This document shows, in pieces, positions 6,293 to 8,020 of a stretch of 8,020 nucleotides of DNA. Under the pieces are notes generated by a model. That model worked only from the letters and a program-made list of their open reading frames with translations, was not told the origin of the DNA and did not search any database. Position 1 is the first letter of the stretch. Every line of letters starts with the position of its first letter. Origin of the DNA: Microgenomates group bacterium (GTDB lineage: Bacteria > Patescibacteriota > Microgenomatia > UBA1406 > GWC2-37-13); assembly GCA_028276105.1 (NCBI GenBank), contig JAPYWZ010000024.1, forward strand, positions 1 to 8,020, read 5' to 3'. Position numbers and translations under genes: made by a program.

Positions 6293-6357
6293 AGAGTTGA
6301 TTTTTTTATATTTTCTTTGACGTTTAATGTTTAATATGAAATAACCCTAAGATTAAG

Positions 6358-6430
6358 TGGGCGATATAGGGCTCGAACCTATAACCTTTCGCACGTCAAG
6401 CGAACGCTCTACCAATTGAGCTAATCGCCC
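6358..6430 (-). tRNA. tRNA-Val (anticodon GAC)
   Basis: A full cloverleaf can be folded on the minus strand, 73 nt without CCA. The acceptor stem GGGCGAT pairs with ATCGCCC over 7 bp. The D arm is GCTC-AATTGGTA-GAGC. The anticodon arm TTCGC/GCGAA encloses loop TTGACGT, giving anticodon GAC, which reads GUC and GUU. The T arm ATAGG/CCTAT encloses TTCGAGC. The discriminator is A and is followed by CTT, so CCA must be added after transcription. Confidence 0.96.
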
Positions 6431-6478
6431 ATTTTACATAAAATTATATCACTTTGAAAAAATATTACTATCAAAATG

Positions 6479-6561
6479 TGGGCGAGGGGAGACTTGAACT
6501 CCCACGCCAAAAAGGCACAGCCTCCTCAAGACTGCGCGTCTGCCAATTCCGCCACTCGCCC
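6479..6561 (-). tRNA. tRNA-Leu (anticodon GAG)
   Basis: A class II tRNA with a long variable arm, 83 nt without CCA. The acceptor stem GGGCGAG pairs with CTCGCCC. The anticodon arm CAGTC/GGCTG (one U-G pair) encloses loop TTGAGGA, giving anticodon GAG, which reads CUC and CUU. The variable arm is TGCC-TTTTT-GGCG, and the T arm GGGAG/CTCCC encloses TTCAAGT. The discriminator A is followed by CAT, so CCA is not encoded. It lies 48 nt upstream of tRNA-Val in the same direction, so the two are probably co-transcribed. Confidence 0.96.
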
Positions 6562-6884
6562 AAATAAAAATTCAAAAATCAAAATTCAAATCTCAAAATT
6601 AAAATTCAAAATTAAAAATTAATAAATTTTTAATTTATTTAAAATCATTTTGAATTTTAAATTGTCATTTTGAGATTTGAGATTTAAATTTTAAACTTTT
6701 TTCTCATTGGCATTATTTTTATCTTTTAATTTCGATGTATCTGATGTTAGCTGATATTAGCCGAATTCTTCTGATTTATCTGATATCAACTGATTGCAAC
6801 TAATTTTAACCATTTTTACCCACCTTTTACACAACATTTATACAATGTTTATACTATGTTTACACAACTTTTATACAATGTTTA
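6562..6884. other. Non-coding spacer between ruvB and the tRNA genes
   Basis: A 323-bp stretch with no open frame worth calling. It contains a 95-nt A/T-only imperfect hairpin (6586-6680), a repeat array (6742 up to the ruvB stop), and about 60 bp between them that look unstructured. A promoter for the tRNAs and perhaps thrS could lie here. The composition is so AT-rich that hexamer matches mean nothing, and I could not place one. Confidence 0.7.
6586..6680. repeat. Nested A/T-rich inverted repeats forming a 95-nt imperfect hairpin
   Basis: Three nested perfect stems are present: 6586-6599 with 6667-6680 (14 bp), 6599-6612 with 6647-6660 (14 bp), and 6609-6620 with 6625-6636 (12 bp, 4-nt loop). 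Adjacent stems overlap at their edges, so about 35 pairs can form at once, with two one-sided bulges. Almost every pair is A-T. No target-site duplication or transposase is visible. The 13-base TCAAAAATCAAAA just outside the hairpin (6572-6584) recurs exactly at 3678-3690. Confidence 0.7.
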
Positions 6885-6891
6885 TTATAAC
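6742..6891. repeat. Graded tandem array of 9-11-bp units ending in the ruvB stop codon
   Basis: The stretch divides completely into consecutive units. The low-coordinate part has mainly 10-bp units such as TGATGTTAGC (6742), TGATATTAGC (6752), TGATATCAAC (6781), TGATTGCAAC (6791) and TAATTTTAAC (6801). After a 9-bp transition unit at 6811 the period becomes 11: CCACCTTTTAC (6820), ACAACATTTAT (6831), ACAATGTTTAT (6842), ACTATGTTTAC (6853), ACAACTTTTAT (6864) and ACAATGTTTAT (6875-6885). The remainder TATAAC includes the rest of the ruvB stop codon (6885-6887). There are no spacers and no long inverted repeats. Confidence 0.75.
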
Positions 6892-7832
6892 ATCTTTTTT
6901 CCCAAATGTCTTAAAGCTTTGTCGGTTAAAACTCTTCCTCGTGGTGTTTTTTTAATAAGCCCCAATTGTAAAAGATAAGGTTCAATGTATTCTTCAATGG
7001 TTCTTTTATCTTCAGAAAGGGCTGAGGCGATTGTTTCTACCCCAACCGGTTGATTGTTAAACTTTTCTGCCAAAACTTTTAAGTATTTTAAATCAATGTT
7101 GGTTAATCCTAAAGAATCAATCTCAAGCATCTCAAAAAGTTTTTCTAAAATTTTTTCATCAATCACTGAGTATTTTTCCACTTCAAAAATATCTTTTACC
7201 CGTTTTAAAATCCGATTGGCCACCCTTGGTAAACGACGACTTCTTTCACTAATTAATTTTACGGCTTTTTTTGTCAGAGGGATATTTAAAATTTTGGCTG
7301 ATCTTTCAATAATTTCTTCCATTTCCGATGGTGAATAATAATCCAATCGCAAAATTAAACCAAATCTTTCGCGAAGAGGGGTGGAAAGAAGAGCGATTTT
7401 AGTGGTTGCCCCAATAATAGTAATTTTGGGAATAGGGAGTCTGACAATTCTGGCTGAAGCACCTTTACCAACAACAATATCTAAACTGTACTCCTCTAAA
7501 ACCGGATACAAAAGTTCCTCAACAGTTTTTGGTAAGCGATGAATTTCATCAATAAACAAAACATCTTTATCTTTTAAATTGGTTAAAATAGAAGCAAGAT
7601 CGGCTCCTTTTTGTAAGGCAGGTCCTGAGGTGATTTTTAACTCCCCGGCTAACTCTTTGGCAATAACATAAGCCAAAGTAGTTTTTCCAATACCGGCAGG
7701 GCCATAAAGAAGAAGATGTTCTTGCGGTACACCTCTTTTTTTTACTCCGTCTAAAAAAAGTTTTAAGGTGGCAATAATTTTCTTTTGACCAATGTATTCT
7801 AAAAGAGTTTTTGGTCGCAAAATATTTTCCAT
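6885..7832 (-). CDS. ruvB: Holliday junction branch migration ATPase RuvB
   Basis: RuvB is the hexameric AAA+ motor that RuvA loads onto Holliday junctions to drive branch migration. It is 315 aa (E. coli 336). The Walker A motif is GPAGIGKT (44-51), with Ala where GPPGLGKT is usual. Walker B is VLFIDEIHRL (91-100), sensor 1 is GATTK (141-145, usually GATTR), and the arginine-finger region is TPLRERFG (151-158). The sensor 2 region is LPRVANRILKRVKD (201-214), with RLPR where GTPR is usual. The C-terminal winged helix is about 243-311 (PVGVETIASALSED at 262-275, EPYLLQLGLI at 284-293, TPRGRV at 296-301). The start is fixed: an in-frame TAA lies two codons upstream, and the protein begins at the usual LRPKTLLEYIGQ. 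It lacks about 20 poorly conserved N-terminal residues found in E. coli. It follows ruvA by 7 nt. Confidence 0.97.
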   Translation of the reverse strand: MENILRPKTLLEYIGQKKIIATLKLFLDGVKKRGVPQEHLLLYGPAGIGKTTLAYVIAKELAGELKITSGPALQKGADLASILTNLKDKDVLFIDEIHRLPKTVEELLYPVLEEYSLDIVVGKGASARIVRLPIPKITIIGATTKIALLSTPLRERFGLILRLDYYSPSEMEEIIERSAKILNIPLTKKAVKLISERSRRLPRVANRILKRVKDIFEVEKYSVIDEKILEKLFEMLEIDSLGLTNIDLKYLKVLAEKFNNQPVGVETIASALSEDKRTIEEYIEPYLLQLGLIKKTPRGRVLTDKALRHLGKKML

Positions 7833-7839
7833 AAGTTAA

Positions 7840-8020
7840 TTATATCTTATTTTTCAGCGCCCATTTAATCTTTTCTTCTAACGAGAGATTTTTAGGAATT
7901 TTGGCAAAAATTTTTTTGGCAAAAGCAGGTTTATAACCTAAAGTAATTAACGTATCAATCACGGTTTTATCTTCGTCAGACAAATAGAGGTTTGAAAGAT
8001 CAACCTCTTTTTTTAATTTT
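7840..8020 (-). CDS. ruvA: Holliday junction DNA helicase RuvA, C-terminal part (cut by window edge)
   Basis: The last 59 codons of a gene that continues beyond the window, ending in TAA at 7840-7842. The translation includes EDKTVIDTLITLGYKPAFAKK and ends SLEEKIKWALKNKI. This matches RuvA domain III, a three-helix bundle with the pattern ALxxLGYKPxEAxx followed by LEExIxxALK, which binds RuvB and regulates its ATPase. The preceding residues (KLKKEVDLSN) fit the flexible linker from the junction-binding core. Immediate adjacency to ruvB on the same strand supports the call. The catalytic and acidic-pin parts cannot be seen. Only domain III similarity is available, so confidence rests partly on context. 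Confidence 0.88.
   Translation of the reverse strand, partial: KLKKEVDLSNLYLSDEDKTVIDTLITLGYKPAFAKKIFAKIPKNLSLEEKIKWALKNKI

Noticed and set aside
6293..6357. T-box or other leader before thrS
   Set aside because: Only 65 nt separate the tRNA from the start codon, with no T-box motif or terminator stem.
6820..6891. Possible origin of replication with DnaA boxes
   Set aside because: Units such as TTATACAAT match TTATNCACA in only seven of nine positions. There is no dnaA or dnaN nearby, and the repeats are uniformly A/T-rich.
7840..7845. TATAAT hexamer just upstream of ruvB as a promoter -10 box
   Set aside because: It overlaps the ruvA stop, has no acceptable -35 at the right spacing, and such hexamers are expected by chance at this AT content.

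Overview
This is an AT-rich bacterial window in which every gene lies on the minus strand. The gene set is all housekeeping: translation and Holliday-junction processing. Three things suggest a genome-reduced bacterium, most likely of the Candidate Phyla Radiation (Patescibacteria), possibly Microgenomates. First, two aminoacyl-tRNA synthetase subunits have lost whole RNA-binding domains. Second, genes are tightly packed with overlapping stops and starts. Third, clear Shine-Dalgarno sequences are nearly absent. TGA ends pheT and infC, which argues against the UGA-recoded lineages (Gracilibacteria, Absconditabacteria). The taxonomic placement is inference from memory of these families, not from any search.

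In the direction of transcription (high to low coordinates) the layout is as follows. The 3' end of ruvA (7840-8020) is followed 7 nt later by ruvB (6885-7832). A 323-bp non-coding stretch (6562-6884) holds a graded array of 10-11-bp repeats and a 95-nt A/T-only imperfect hairpin. Next come tRNA-Leu(GAG) and tRNA-Val(GAC), neither with an encoded CCA. Then comes the translation cluster thrS-infC-rpmI-rplT-pheS-pheT, in the same order as the classical E. coli thrS-pheT cluster but without pheM or a visible ihfA. thrS and infC overlap by 17 nt and infC and rpmI by 4 nt. rpmI and rplT are separated by an unusual 196-bp spacer with competing long stems. A 283-bp non-coding stretch downstream of pheT (1-283) is almost wholly short periodic repeats and hairpins.

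Together the genes encode threonyl- and phenylalanyl-tRNA synthetases, initiation factor IF3, ribosomal proteins bL35 and bL20, two tRNAs, and the RuvAB branch-migration motor. I see no defence, mobile-element or biosynthetic system. The most unusual material is non-coding: every spacer longer than about 100 bp is filled with degenerate 9-11-bp repeats. The same 11-mer family, close to ACAATGTTTAT, runs into the stop codons of ruvB, rpmI and pheT, which are the three ends followed by a long spacer. Among the proteins, the notable features are ThrRS without its TGS domain, PheT without its OB-fold (B2) domain and with the usual editing-site glutamate replaced by phenylalanine, and a four-cysteine insert in PheS.
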